Below, piece by piece: positions 27,669-36,951 of a stretch of 48,890 bases of DNA (position 1 is the first letter of the stretch; each line of letters starts with the position of its first letter). A program made the position numbers and the translations under genes. Source of the stretch: Endomicrobium sp. Its GTDB lineage: Bacteria; Elusimicrobiota; Endomicrobiia; Endomicrobiales; Endomicrobiaceae. Under the pieces are notes generated by a model that had not been told where the DNA came from, made no database searches, and saw only the letters and a program-made list of their open reading frames with translations. Where the stretch lies: NCBI GenBank assembly GCA_031264325.1, contig JAISEE010000019.1, positions 1 through 48,890 of the forward strand, given 5' to 3'.

Positions 27669-27777
27669 TTATACTCACCCCTCAGCATGCCTACTATATA
27701 CCTATGCCTATATTATTAACTTACAACATATAAGATCAATTTTAGCTTTACAAAAACTGACATGACTAATAGTTTAG

Positions 27778-28278
27778 TTATCTTATAGAGTTTAAAATAT
27801 TGCTTACAACTTGACTTGGTGTTAATCCATCAGTATTAAAAGCATAATCATAGTTTGAATATATTTCTTTTCTTAATTCTAAAAGTCTTTTTATTTCATC
27901 TAAAGGATTTTTATGCTTTAAGAGTGGCCTTGTTGAATCGGATTTTATTCTGTCATATATAGCTTCTGGTGAAGCATAAAGATTTATTATTATTCCATTA
28001 TTTCTTAAAAATTTAATATTTGATGAATTAAGAACTACCCCCCCACCGCAAGATATCACAGAGCGGTGTTCTTGCTGTGATAAAGTCCTTATAATTTCTG
28101 ATTCCGTCTGCCTAAACTCCTTTTCACCAAATTTTTTAAAAATCATCCTTATTGAAAGCCCTATTTTTTTCTCTATCAAAACATCAGTATCAAAAAATAC
28201 TCTATGGAGTTTTTTTGAAAGAAGCTTTCCACTAATAGATTTTCCAACACCCATAAAACCTGTTAAAACTAAATTCAT
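27778..28278 (-). CDS. aroK: Shikimate kinase
   Basis: A 166-residue kinase that phosphorylates shikimate at the 3-OH, fifth step of the shikimate pathway. Walker A GFMGVGKSISG at residue 7, the substrate Asp in FFDTDVLIEK near 33, KEFRQTESE with the substrate Arg near 57, and SCGGGVVL near 77 are all present, followed by the DSTRPLL lid region. The ATG overlaps the aroC stop by one base (TAATG), so the two are coupled. Confidence 0.95.
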   Translation of the reverse strand: MNLVLTGFMGVGKSISGKLLSKKLHRVFFDTDVLIEKKIGLSIRMIFKKFGEKEFRQTESEIIRTLSQQEHRSVISCGGGVVLNSSNIKFLRNNGIIINLYASPEAIYDRIKSDSTRPLLKHKNPLDEIKRLLELRKEIYSNYDYAFNTDGLTPSQVVSNILNSIR

Positions 28279-29438
28279 TATACTAGCTTTATCCTTTCTT
28301 TATAATCGCTTACTCTTTTCTTAATATCTTCAATAGAATCTTCACCAAATTTTTCTACTAAAGCCTTAGCAAGCTCTATGACAACTGAAGCCTCAGCAAT
28401 AACACCCGCAGCAGGAACCGCACAAACATCACTTCTAACAGCTTCTGCTTTTGCCGACTCTTTTGTTTTTAAATTTACTGATTTAAGAGGATTTACAAGC
28501 GAAGGGATTGGTTTCATTGTACAAGTTATAATTATAGGTTCACCATTGCTCATTCCTCCTTCTATACCGCCAGCTCTATTAGTTTTTCTATAAAAACCTT
28601 TTGTTTTATCATAAAAAATCTCATCATGAGCTTTTGAGCCGAAAAGTTCTGCAAGTTTAACACCATACCCAAATTCAACAGCTTTAATAGCCTGAATAGA
28701 AATTAAGGCCTGAGCAAGACGACCGTCAAGTTTTAAATCATGATGAACATGACTTCCAAGACCAACTGGAACATTCTTAGCTACAACTATAACTTTACCG
28801 CCAAGCGTATCGCCATTTAAAGAGGCTACTTTTATCAACTTTTTCATTTTCTTATCAGCTTCAGCGTCTGGAGATCTCAGTTCAGAATTTTCAACATTAT
28901 TCCAAAATTTTTCTTCCTCAACTGAAATATTTTCAACAACAACGCTTCCAATTTGCGAAGTATAAGACATAACACTTATACCAACAAGCTCTTTTAAGAG
29001 AGCTTTGCACACAGCTCCAACTGCCACTCTAGCTGCTGTTTCTCTAGCAGACGCTCTTTCAAGAATATCCCTAAAATCTTTTAAGCCATACTTCATAAGA
29101 CCAGGCAGGTCAGCATGTCCTGGACGAGGACTCAAAAAAGAAATGTCGCTAGACTTATTTGAAAAAGGTGACATTATATCTGCCCAATTTTTAAAATCCT
29201 TATTAAAAATAAGCATAGCTATTGGAGAACCCAAAGACTTATGACAGCGCATGCCTGATAAAATTTTTACTTTATCAGTTTCTATACTCATCCTTCTTCC
29301 TCTGCCATAACCTTTTTGTCTTCTCGCAAGTTCTAAATTTATATTATCAATATCTATAATAAGTCCGGCAGGGATACCTTCAACAACTGCTATCAAAGCT
29401 TCTCCGTGAGATTCCCCAGCAGTAGTAAACCTGATCAT
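28278..29438 (-). CDS. aroC: Chorismate synthase
   Basis: FMN-dependent enzyme of 386 residues converting EPSP to chorismate, the last common step to aromatic amino acids. Family signatures: IRFTTAGESHGEALIAVVEG at the start, SPRPGHADLPG, DFRDILERASARETAARVAVGA and GIEGGMSNGEPI. I start at ATG 29438, with GGAG six bases upstream. The frame continues seven codons upstream (29459) but that part is not conserved. Coupled to aroK. The remaining shikimate genes are not in this window. Confidence 0.96.
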   Translation of the reverse strand: MIRFTTAGESHGEALIAVVEGIPAGLIIDIDNINLELARRQKGYGRGRRMSIETDKVKILSGMRCHKSLGSPIAMLIFNKDFKNWADIMSPFSNKSSDISFLSPRPGHADLPGLMKYGLKDFRDILERASARETAARVAVGAVCKALLKELVGISVMSYTSQIGSVVVENISVEEEKFWNNVENSELRSPDAEADKKMKKLIKVASLNGDTLGGKVIVVAKNVPVGLGSHVHHDLKLDGRLAQALISIQAIKAVEFGYGVKLAELFGSKAHDEIFYDKTKGFYRKTNRAGGIEGGMSNGEPIIITCTMKPIPSLVNPLKSVNLKTKESAKAEAVRSDVCAVPAAGVIAEASVVIELAKALVEKFGEDSIEDIKKRVSDYKERIKLV

Positions 29439-29586
29439 AATTTTCTCCACAATACACAATAAATTGATAACTAATATTTAAGTTTATTAATTTATATGTT
29501 TATATATACTAACTATCAACATTATCAACATATTATAACATAAATATTTTCACTACAAAAGCTCTAACATGAACTTTAAATTGACT

Positions 29587-30882
29587 TTATTTTTTAAATA
29601 CCCGTCTAAAAATATATCTCACATTTTTAAACTGAGATTTTACATCACAATCCTTTTTAATCTCATTAGAACTCATATACTTTTTTATATCTTGACTTCT
29701 AAGACACGCTTCTTCAAAAGATATCTTATTACTCCTTGCATCAAATGCTGCAGTCTGCGTCATTGCATAAGCGTTTTCTCTGGATACGCCTTTGCCTACC
29801 AAAGAGAGAAGCACAGTCCCAGAAAAAATAATATCTTTTGCTTTATCTATATTTGTCTGCATACTTTCAGGGTAAACATTGAGACCTGACAACAGCACCT
29901 GCATTTTAATAAGCATATAATGTAAAACTATTGAAGCATCTGGAATCATGATCCTTTCCGTGGAAGAATGACTTATGTCGCGCTCATGCCACAGGGCTAT
30001 ATTTTCCATAGCTGTGACAGCGTATCCTCTTAAAATACGAGCAAGCCCGCAAATATTTTCCGAAATTATAGGGTTTCTTTTGTGCGGCATAGCAGACGAT
30101 CCTTTTTGTTCTTTCGTAAATGGCTCTTCAACTTCCGACACTTCTGTCCTTTGCAAATGTCTTATTTCTACAGCAATCCTTTCAAGACATGCACCGACAT
30201 GGGCCAAAGTAGAAAAATAAATTGAATGTCTATCACGTGGAACAATTTGAGTAGAAATAGGCTCTGCTTTCAGTTCCATTTTTTTGCACACATACTTCTC
30301 AATGCTAGGATCCAAATGAGCCATAGTGCCTACTGCACCTGAAATTTTACCATAACTTACGGTCTCAAGAGCAAAATTCAGTCTACTTAAAGATCTCACA
30401 ATTTCACTGTACCAACTAGCTATTTTTAATCCAAAAGTCATCGGTTCTGCATACACACCATGAGTTCTCCCTACTATAGGAGTCATTTTATACTTCTTTG
30501 CCAACTTTGCAATTATAGCAGATAATTTTTTAGTCTCTTCTATAAGAAGTTTTGTAGCTTGTCTAAATTGTGCACCTGCAGCTGTATCTAAAACATCGGA
30601 AGATGTCATGCCTAAATGCAGGAAACGTCCTTCATGGCCAACAGTCTCAACAACGCATGTAAGAAAAGCTATAACGTCATGCTTAACTGCGAGCTCTATT
30701 TCAGCTATTCTTTTAACATTTATTTTTGCTTTTTTCTTTATAACCTCCACAGCTTTTTTGGGAACTATACCTAGCTTTGACATAGCTTCCGCCGCAAAAA
30801 TTTCAACTTCAAGCATTTTCTTAAATCTATTTTCATCTGACCAAATCATAGCCATTTCAGGTTTAGTATAACGAGAAATCAT
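29587..30882 (-). CDS. purB: Adenylosuccinate lyase
   Basis: A 431-residue lyase that acts twice in purine synthesis: it splits SAICAR to AICAR and adenylosuccinate to AMP. The fumarase/aspartase-family signature is SSAMPHKRNPI near residue 263, with the catalytic region HLGMTSSDVLDTA and GRTHGVYAEP. Full length. It begins three bases after the purN stop, making purM-purN-purB one transcription unit. The 3' end is followed by about 150 bases of A+T-rich DNA before aroC. Confidence 0.96.
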   Translation of the reverse strand: MISRYTKPEMAMIWSDENRFKKMLEVEIFAAEAMSKLGIVPKKAVEVIKKKAKINVKRIAEIELAVKHDVIAFLTCVVETVGHEGRFLHLGMTSSDVLDTAAGAQFRQATKLLIEETKKLSAIIAKLAKKYKMTPIVGRTHGVYAEPMTFGLKIASWYSEIVRSLSRLNFALETVSYGKISGAVGTMAHLDPSIEKYVCKKMELKAEPISTQIVPRDRHSIYFSTLAHVGACLERIAVEIRHLQRTEVSEVEEPFTKEQKGSSAMPHKRNPIISENICGLARILRGYAVTAMENIALWHERDISHSSTERIMIPDASIVLHYMLIKMQVLLSGLNVYPESMQTNIDKAKDIIFSGTVLLSLVGKGVSRENAYAMTQTAAFDARSNKISFEEACLRSQDIKKYMSSNEIKKDCDVKSQFKNVRYIFRRVFKK

Positions 30883-30884
30883 TT

Positions 30885-31481
30885 TTAGCCTCTTTTTTCT
30901 TCTATAACTCTTTTAATTGCCTGAGGATATACTTTATGTCCTATTTCTAAAACTTTTCTTGCCACATCTTCAGGAGTATCATCCTTGAAAATTTTCACTT
31001 CTTTCTGAAGAATTATTTTGCCAGCATCATATTCTTCATTTACAAAATGCACAGTTACTCCAGACTTTTTTTCCCCTGATTTTACAACAGCCTCGTGAAC
31101 AAAGTGTCCATACATACCTTCACCCCCGAACTTTGGAAGAAGAGCAGGGTGAATATTTAAAATTCTTCCATTATAAACTTTCAATATTTCTTTATCTACC
31201 ATTCTCATATAGCCAGCAAGACAGACTAAATCAATATTTGCAACTTGGAGTTCTGCAAGAATATTCTTGTTAAAAGATTCGTCATCTTTAAAACTCTTTC
31301 TTTCCATACAAACAGATTTTATATTTTCTCTTTTTGCTCTTTCCAAAACAAAGGCATTTGCATTGTTTGAAATAACCAAAATGACTTCAGCTAAACTTTT
31401 TAATATGCCAAACTTATACGCATCTACTATAGCCTGCATATTAGAGCCATTGCCAGAAGCTAAAATTGCAAGCCTAATCAT
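30885..31481 (-). CDS. purN: Phosphoribosylglycinamide formyltransferase (GART)
   Basis: A 198-residue folate-dependent enzyme that formylates GAR to FGAR. Motifs: LASGNGSNMQAIVDA at the start for phosphate binding, CLAGYMRM, the catalytic asparagine and histidine in LNIHPALLPKFGG, and VHFVNEEYDAGKII with the conserved Asp. The ATG overlaps the purM stop by four bases (ATGA). It needs 10-formyl-THF, and the folate enzyme fau is encoded earlier in this window. Confidence 0.95.
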   Translation of the reverse strand: MIRLAILASGNGSNMQAIVDAYKFGILKSLAEVILVISNNANAFVLERAKRENIKSVCMERKSFKDDESFNKNILAELQVANIDLVCLAGYMRMVDKEILKVYNGRILNIHPALLPKFGGEGMYGHFVHEAVVKSGEKKSGVTVHFVNEEYDAGKIILQKEVKIFKDDTPEDVARKVLEIGHKVYPQAIKRVIEEKRG

Positions 31482-32440
31482 ATAATTTCAACACCTCTAT
31501 TTCCTTTTTTAATATAACCTATGACTTTAGCACCCTTAAAAAACTTTTTAACTTGTAAAGCTACGTTAGGACGAACGATCAAAACCATTCCTATCCCCAT
31601 ATTAAGAGTTCTATAAATATCATTCTGTGGAACTTTTCCTTTTGTTTGAACAAGTTTAAAAATTTCAGGAACATCCCAAGACTTTTTTTCAATTACTACT
31701 CTAATATTTTTTTGAAGAACTCTTTCTATTTTATCATAAAAACTTCCGCCTGTAATATGGACTATGCCAACTATATTTTGTTTGTTTGAGTTAAACTTTG
31801 AAAGAGCTGCCAAAACTTCTTTGACATAAATTTTAGTCGGAGCAAGGAGCTGTTTTGAATATTTTTTAAGCTCCGCATTAGAAAAAACTTTTCTTATAAG
31901 AGAATATCCATTTGAATGCGGACCGCTTGAGGGAAGACCTATTACGACATCGTTATATTTTATTTTTTTACCGCTTATTTGTTTGCCATTTTCAATTATT
32001 CCCACTGAAAAACCAACCAAATCATATTCACCGTCTTTGTAGAAGCCAGGCATTTCCGCAGTTTCTCCACCTATGAGAGAAGAGGCTGATAGCTCACAGC
32101 CTTTAACTACGCCTTTTATAACTTGTTCGGCTTGATCTACGTCTAACTTCCCGCAAGCAAAATAATCCAAAAAGAAAAGAGGCTTAGCGCCTACGCATAT
32201 CAAATCATTTACATTCATAGCTACTAAATCTATCCCTACTGTATCATGCTTATTAAGAAGAAATGCAACTTTTAACTTTGTTCCTACGCCATCAGTCGAA
32301 CTTACAAGACTATATTTTGTTCCACTTATCGGAAAAAGTCCACCAAATCCTCCGATTTTAGACAGCCTCTTTTTTAACCTTTTTACAAGATCATTACCTG
32401 CATCAATGTTTACTCCCGCGCTCTTATATGTTATAGGCAT
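31478..32440 (-). CDS. purM: Phosphoribosylformylglycinamidine cyclo-ligase (AIR synthetase)
   Basis: A 320-residue ATP-dependent enzyme that closes FGAM to AIR. Signatures: YKSAGVNIDAGNDLV at the start, SSTDGVGTKLKVAF, GIDLVAMNVNDLICVGAKPL, LIGGETAEMPGFY, and the HITGGSFYDKIERVL stretch, where the expected glycine is followed by Ser. It is the first gene of purM-purN-purB. A well-formed promoter lies 215 bases upstream and a second candidate just before the gene. Confidence 0.96.
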   Translation of the reverse strand: MPITYKSAGVNIDAGNDLVKRLKKRLSKIGGFGGLFPISGTKYSLVSSTDGVGTKLKVAFLLNKHDTVGIDLVAMNVNDLICVGAKPLFFLDYFACGKLDVDQAEQVIKGVVKGCELSASSLIGGETAEMPGFYKDGEYDLVGFSVGIIENGKQISGKKIKYNDVVIGLPSSGPHSNGYSLIRKVFSNAELKKYSKQLLAPTKIYVKEVLAALSKFNSNKQNIVGIVHITGGSFYDKIERVLQKNIRVVIEKKSWDVPEIFKLVQTKGKVPQNDIYRTLNMGIGMVLIVRPNVALQVKKFFKGAKVIGYIKKGNRGVEII

Positions 32441-32469
32441 TTGTATTTCTCTTTTTTATTAATTTATAG

Positions 32470-32488
32470 TTGAGGCTTCTCTTGTCAA
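32470..32488 (-). promoter_or_regulatory. Second candidate promoter close to purM
   Basis: TTGACA at 32488-32483 on the minus strand is followed after 14-16 bases by TATAAA/TAAATT. It would start transcription close to 32455, about 15 bases before the purM ATG. The -35 box is perfect, the -10 weak. Confidence 0.35.
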
Positions 32489-32662
32489 TAAATAAAGTAA
32501 CCAAATATGCTGGTAACTATCAAAATATGGTTAATTGTAATATAAATATACAAAGTGGTAAAATGTTAAGGCGATAATATGCCTACAACAAACACTGCAA
32601 ATACAAAATTACAGAAAACCCCTTGTGTTTTGGTTATATTTTTTTGTTATTTTATCATAGTC

Positions 32663-32691
32663 ATTATATAAGCTGACATATTGTTTGACAA
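32663..32691 (-). promoter_or_regulatory. Sigma-70-type promoter upstream of purM
   Basis: TTGTCA (32691-32686), a 17-base spacer and a perfect TATAAT (32668-32663) on the minus strand. The predicted leader to the purM ATG is about 215 bases and contains no purine-riboswitch consensus that I could recognise. Confidence 0.6.
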
Positions 32692-32699
32692 AAAAAACG

Positions 32700-33533
32700 T
32701 AAATTATGGATCCTTATAGATATCTCTAAATATTATAACAAACTAAAACATTTTAAACTTTCGTTTATTCGTTTATTATAATGCTTAGAGATATAATGTG
32801 CTACGTGTATGACTTTTCTTTTATAGCATAGAATGACTATAAACCTGACAAGTCATCGACTACTAGACAAAATAAAAACTTCATATGCTTTCAAATACTT
32901 TCAAAAATCTTATTTTTGACATTTACGTCTTAAAATATGACACAACTAAATGTCGGGTGGGAACAATGATAAATATTTCTCAAAACTCCTCCTTTTCTCT
33001 TATTACACAGTGAGACCCATAGCGATAGATTAGGTATAGATAGCCAATAACCATCCATTAAATAAACACACAACTACAACCGAAAACCCTGCAAACGAGT
33101 ATCTATCTCGTACCTAGAGCTGAGCCCTAAGTCAGCTGATAAAACAGACAGATATATTAGAATACGCCTACCAAGAACTTTGCAGAGACAAATGATATAC
33201 TGTATGTACAATTTGTCAAAAATTCAATTGAAGCTATAATTTTAATAACTTTTCAAAATATCCCGCTAAAAAAATATCATGTACATGTAGACTATATCTC
33301 TATATCTTTTTTTATCTCAACTAAAAATTTCACAATTTCTAAATCATGCCAAAAATTATTGGATACATTATTGTAATTACAGAAGGAACAATGACAAACG
33401 CCTTCTCATGTCTATGTAATAAAAAACACATCCCCTATCCAGCTATTGACAAAAAAATACAAAAACAAAACAGAAAAAAAGTGTTCATAATATAATAACA
33501 TTTAATAATAAACGAAATTGAAAAAACAATGCC
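32700..33533. other. Degenerate region between pyrE and the purM promoter
   Basis: No intact gene or RNA was recognised. Minus-strand pieces look protein-like but change frame: NNFWHDLEIVKFLVEIKKDI near 33355-33290, SISFVSAKFLVGVF near 33200-33160, and EIFIIVPTRHLVVSYFKT near 32980-32925. Stops occur every 20-40 codons, as expected for an old pseudogene. It lies where a purine or pyrimidine gene could have been, but no pur or pyr motif was found. Confidence 0.45.
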
Positions 33534-34118
33534 TTACTTCCTGCTTCCGGGCTTAACTGCGATAGTTCCCTCTTTACACATAGAACAACATTCTTCTTTA
33601 TAGCTTTTTACTTCCAAACTTAAGAGAGAAAACTGCGGAACTCCAAAATCAACTTTTCCAGTACTTCTGTCAACAAGAGATGCAACCGCAACAACTTGCC
33701 CCCTATTTGTTTTCAGCGTTTCTATAACCTCTCTGGTTGAAAGCCCAGTAGTTATAACATCTTCCACCACTAAAACTTTTTCGTTATCGCTTAACGAAAA
33801 ACCTCGTCGCAAAAGAACTTTACCATCAACTCTTTCAGTAAATACTGCTCTTACACTTAAAGCTTTAGCAATTTCCTGCCCGATAATAATACCGCCTATT
33901 GCAGGAGAAACAACAACATCAATTTTTATGTTGTTTTCTTTTACTTTTTTTGCAAGTTCTTTTCCAAGCCTTTCAGATTCTTTAGGATGTTGTAAAATCA
34001 AAGCCGACTGAAAATATGTATCCGAATGCAAACCGCTAGATAATTTAAAATGTCCATTTAAAAGAGCATTATTTTTTTTGAATAGTTTTCTTATATCTTT
34101 CTGTTCTTCCTGTAGCAT
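33534..34118 (-). CDS. pyrE: Orotate phosphoribosyltransferase
   Basis: A 194-residue enzyme that joins orotate to PRPP to form OMP. The PRPP-binding motif VLVVEDVITTGLST near residue 112 is intact, and the N-terminal GHFKLSSGLHSDTYFQ and GGIIIGQEIA stretches match the family. A GGAG lies seven bases before the ATG, which is inside the 3' end of the LysE-type gene (50-base overlap). Last gene of the long pyrimidine operon. A decayed region of about 1 kb follows. Confidence 0.95.
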   Translation of the reverse strand: MLQEEQKDIRKLFKKNNALLNGHFKLSSGLHSDTYFQSALILQHPKESERLGKELAKKVKENNIKIDVVVSPAIGGIIIGQEIAKALSVRAVFTERVDGKVLLRRGFSLSDNEKVLVVEDVITTGLSTREVIETLKTNRGQVVAVASLVDRSTGKVDFGVPQFSLLSLEVKSYKEECCSMCKEGTIAVKPGSRK

Positions 34119-34755
34119 TTTGCATCTCCTTTATTTCTCTGTTTCTCATGCTTCTTATGCCCAAAAATATCAACACGCAACCCATAATCACATTTATTGT
34201 ACGTATAAAAGTGATTGGCAAAAATTTTCCTACAATTGTGCCTACCAAACAAACAAAAGTCATAAATATTGGAGTAGCAAGTAAAAATCCGAAAGCGAAA
34301 ATACCTGTTTTTTTAAAATTCATATTTCGTTTGCTTATCTCAAGAGAAAAAATTCCAGTAATAAATAAAATTGTTATAGGGTTTGCAATATTTAACCCAA
34401 ATAACCAAAAAAATAAATCACGTCCTTGAAATGAAGGCGAATCTACAGCATGTCCTGCCGTTATAAATAAAACACCAAATGTAACAAGAATTGCTCCAAT
34501 GATAACATTAAAAATTCTCTGATAAGACTTTAACTTCTTTATAACGGCGGATATTGAAAAAATAGCCAGGCTTATATAAATAATGTCAGAAAGGGTTATT
34601 CCTATAATGCCCATAATCAATTTGCTTAAAGGTAAAGAGAGAGACAAACGAAAAATTAGTAGACAAATAGGCCCCATTCCACCAATCTCTAGCAAAAGCC
34701 CAGTTCTTAACCCATCAATAAACAACTTTTCTGATTCCCTTGATCTCAACATCAT
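34069..34755 (-). CDS. LysE/RhtB-type amino-acid exporter
   Basis: An integral membrane protein of 228 residues with about six hydrophobic segments (for example MGIIGITLSDIIYISLAIFS and IFNVIIGAILVTFGVLFIT). The N-terminal GMGPICLLIFRLSLSL and the later Asp-containing TLSDIIYI helix match the LysE superfamily, which exports amino acids or related metabolites. Its ATG overlaps the pyrF stop by four bases, and its tail runs 50 bases into pyrE, so it is firmly within the pyr operon. Substrate cannot be told from sequence. The charged tail after RSMRNREIKEM may be an extension. Confidence 0.7.
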   Translation of the reverse strand: MMLRSRESEKLFIDGLRTGLLLEIGGMGPICLLIFRLSLSLPLSKLIMGIIGITLSDIIYISLAIFSISAVIKKLKSYQRIFNVIIGAILVTFGVLFITAGHAVDSPSFQGRDLFFWLFGLNIANPITILFITGIFSLEISKRNMNFKKTGIFAFGFLLATPIFMTFVCLVGTIVGKFLPITFIRTINVIMGCVLIFLGIRSMRNREIKEMQNATGRTERYKKTIQKK

Positions 34756-35399
34756 TGTATCAATGTCCTCTCATAAATATTCTTAGCAACTTCAATAGGA
34801 TTTTGCGCTTCTAGTATAGCTCTTCCTATAACTATAAAATCAGCTCCTTCTTTTATTGCTATTTCAGGAGTAGCAACTCTTTTTTGATCATCATTTATTT
34901 TCGCCAGTCTTATGCCGGGAGTTATCACATTAAATTCTTTTCCACATTCTTTTTTGATTAAAGATATTTCCAACGGTGAAGATATTACACCATCTATGCC
35001 ACATGCCTTTGTAAGCTTTGCTCTTCTTACGACTTCTTCAGGCATGGCAACCTGGCTTGTTAAAACAGTTACAGCCCATACTTTAGGCCTATTCTCAACA
35101 GAAGCAGCAGCTTTGAGCATTTCTTCTCCACCAATTGAATGAACTGTTAAACTAAAAACTCCCAACTCTTTTGCCAACTCTACAGAACGCTTCACTGTTG
35201 TGGGAATATCATGGAATTTTAAATCCAAAAAAACTTCTTTACCGTTGTCTTTTATCATTTTTATTATTTTTTTCCCCACATTCAGAAATAAAATATGACC
35301 GACTTTATAGATGTCTATGTATGATCCTGTTTCTTTTACAAGCTTCTCAGCTTTTTGAAAGTCATAAACATCCAAAGCTAATATTGTCTTTTTCATCAT
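34752..35399 (-). CDS. pyrF: Orotidine 5'-phosphate decarboxylase
   Basis: A 215-residue TIM-barrel enzyme converting OMP to UMP. LALDV at the start, the catalytic DLKFHDIPTTV near residue 60, TVHSIGG, and VITPGIRL with VIGRAI at the phosphate site are all present. I start at ATG 35399, which overlaps the pyrD stop by four bases and follows AGAAGGGG. An ATG at 35414 is in frame but lies inside pyrD without its own ribosome site. Confidence 0.95.
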   Translation of the reverse strand: MMKKTILALDVYDFQKAEKLVKETGSYIDIYKVGHILFLNVGKKIIKMIKDNGKEVFLDLKFHDIPTTVKRSVELAKELGVFSLTVHSIGGEEMLKAAASVENRPKVWAVTVLTSQVAMPEEVVRRAKLTKACGIDGVISSPLEISLIKKECGKEFNVITPGIRLAKINDDQKRVATPEIAIKEGADFIVIGRAILEAQNPIEVAKNIYERTLIQ

Positions 35400-36334
35400 A
35401 GCCCCTTCTGACAAATATTTTTTACAATATTAACAGCACCTATTATCTCTTTTACAGATTTTATGTTTTTTTCTTTTAATATTTTTTCAATTTCATCAAT
35501 AATTTTGATTAAATTTTCAGGAGACACCAAACTTGCGCTACCAACGCTTACAACCGTTGCGCCTGCAAGCATAAACTCAACCGCATCTTCGCCTGTCATT
35601 ATTCCGCCACAACCTAAAATTGGTATCTTTATATCCTGATATGCATCATAAACGCATCGCACCGACATAGGTTTAATACAAGCACCCGATAAGCCACCTT
35701 TAACAGTAGAGAGTTTTGACTTAAAAGTTTTTAAGTCTATAGCCATAGCAGGGTAAGTGTTTGCTAAAGTTATACCATCCGCTCCAGCACTTTGAGCCAT
35801 CACAGCAAGTTCGGAAATATCAGTAACCAGCGGAGACAGTTTTGCAATAATGGGAACATTTGAAACTTTCTTTACGCTTTTGACAACGTCTTGCATTAAA
35901 GGCAAATCATGGCATACTATTTTCTTTTTTAAATTTGGACAAGATAAGTTCAATTCTATTGCGGACACACCTGAATACAAGTTCAATATCTTTACAGTTT
36001 CAACATACTCGTTTACTGAACTTCCAGCAACACTTACTATGACAGGAGAACCTATTTTCAACAAATTACTAAGAGGCTCCTTAACAAAAGATTTAACTCC
36101 TATATTTTGCAGACCTATTGTATTTAACATTCCTGAAGTAACTTCAGCAATTCTTGGCTGCGCATTCCCAGAACGCGGCTCTAAAGTAATAGTTTTTGTT
36201 ACAATCGCACCCAGCTTTTCCAAAGGTATTAAATCGACAACCTCATAACCATAGTAACCAAAAGTTCCCGATGCTGTAAACACAGGGTTCTTAAATTTAA
36301 TCCCAACAAATTCTATACTTAAATCAGGTTTCAT
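35396..36334 (-). CDS. pyrD: Dihydroorotate dehydrogenase, class 1B catalytic subunit
   Basis: A 312-residue FMN enzyme that oxidises dihydroorotate to orotate. Start pattern LSIEFVGIKFKNPVFTASGTFG, the catalytic cysteine in ELNLSCPNLK near residue 130 (class 1 enzymes use Cys), and the GCGGIMTGEDAVEFMLAGA phosphate region. The presence of pyrK in the operon identifies class 1B, which passes electrons to NAD through PyrK. Normally adjacent to pyrK, but here the two are separated by a methyltransferase/nuclease pair. Its ATG overlaps the nuclease stop by four bases. Confidence 0.95.
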   Translation of the reverse strand: MKPDLSIEFVGIKFKNPVFTASGTFGYYGYEVVDLIPLEKLGAIVTKTITLEPRSGNAQPRIAEVTSGMLNTIGLQNIGVKSFVKEPLSNLLKIGSPVIVSVAGSSVNEYVETVKILNLYSGVSAIELNLSCPNLKKKIVCHDLPLMQDVVKSVKKVSNVPIIAKLSPLVTDISELAVMAQSAGADGITLANTYPAMAIDLKTFKSKLSTVKGGLSGACIKPMSVRCVYDAYQDIKIPILGCGGIMTGEDAVEFMLAGATVVSVGSASLVSPENLIKIIDEIEKILKEKNIKSVKEIIGAVNIVKNICQKGL

Positions 36335-36951
36335 TTTGAATTATCAAATATTCTCTTTACTAAAGATTTTCTCGCATAAAAAGCTCTTGTATTTGAACCA
36401 TGCCCCTTGCCTTTTGTTCTTGCCTGTATCCATTTTCCATCTTTGCCTGTTAAAGAATTAAACCCACTATTTTTAAGCTTGTTTCTTATAAAATCATAAT
36501 CTTTTTTTATCTCTGCAATTAAATTACTATCATTTGTGAAGTCAAAACTTGTTACTTTCAACAATTCTGCATCTTCAGCATTTTTGCCATTCCACTTGAC
36601 TGCGCAAAAAACTATTGACTTTAATTTTGACCAACAATGGCTATCATAAAACTCCATCTCTAAAAACTCTTTAGGGTTTATCATAGTTATTGCCATTGTC
36701 TCTTTTGGCACAAATTCGCCTTTACATTCACAAAAACTTACTGACTTCAGTTCAAAATTCAATCCGTTTGGAGCCTTTGAGATATTAATATCCAATCCTG
36801 CCAATTTTTCAAGAACTAAACCTTTCCAGCCTTTATTTTGTTTGCCTGTTTCAAGAGTCGTAACCTTGTGCTTCAGGGATAAATCTCTTAAATTTCGCCC
36901 AACGTATTTACGCAGATTAATTATTGCATTAGCTCTTGTGATTATCTTCAT
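36331..36951 (-). CDS. MutH/Sau3AI-type restriction endonuclease
   Basis: A nuclease-like protein of 206 residues. The stretch KGWKGLVLEKLAGL (residues 40-53) matches MutH KGW.G.LLE..LG including its glutamate. NFELKSVSF holds the paired catalytic E67-x-K69, and NTRAFYARKSLVKRIF near the end matches MutH's RGFYLKK..... The MutH/Sau3AI family cuts at GATC. Odd point: the aspartate seven residues before the Glu in MutH (D70) is an Ala here (A60), so the active site may be altered or use another acid. It overlaps the methyltransferase by four bases and pyrD by four. Family fit good, specificity inferred. Confidence 0.8.
   Translation of the reverse strand: MKIITRANAIINLRKYVGRNLRDLSLKHKVTTLETGKQNKGWKGLVLEKLAGLDINISKAPNGLNFELKSVSFCECKGEFVPKETMAITMINPKEFLEMEFYDSHCWSKLKSIVFCAVKWNGKNAEDAELLKVTSFDFTNDSNLIAEIKKDYDFIRNKLKNSGFNSLTGKDGKWIQARTKGKGHGSNTRAFYARKSLVKRIFDNSK

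Noticed and set aside
32441-32662. Purine riboswitch in the purM leader
   Set aside because: The 215-base leader lacks the conserved three-way-junction bases of purine riboswitches.
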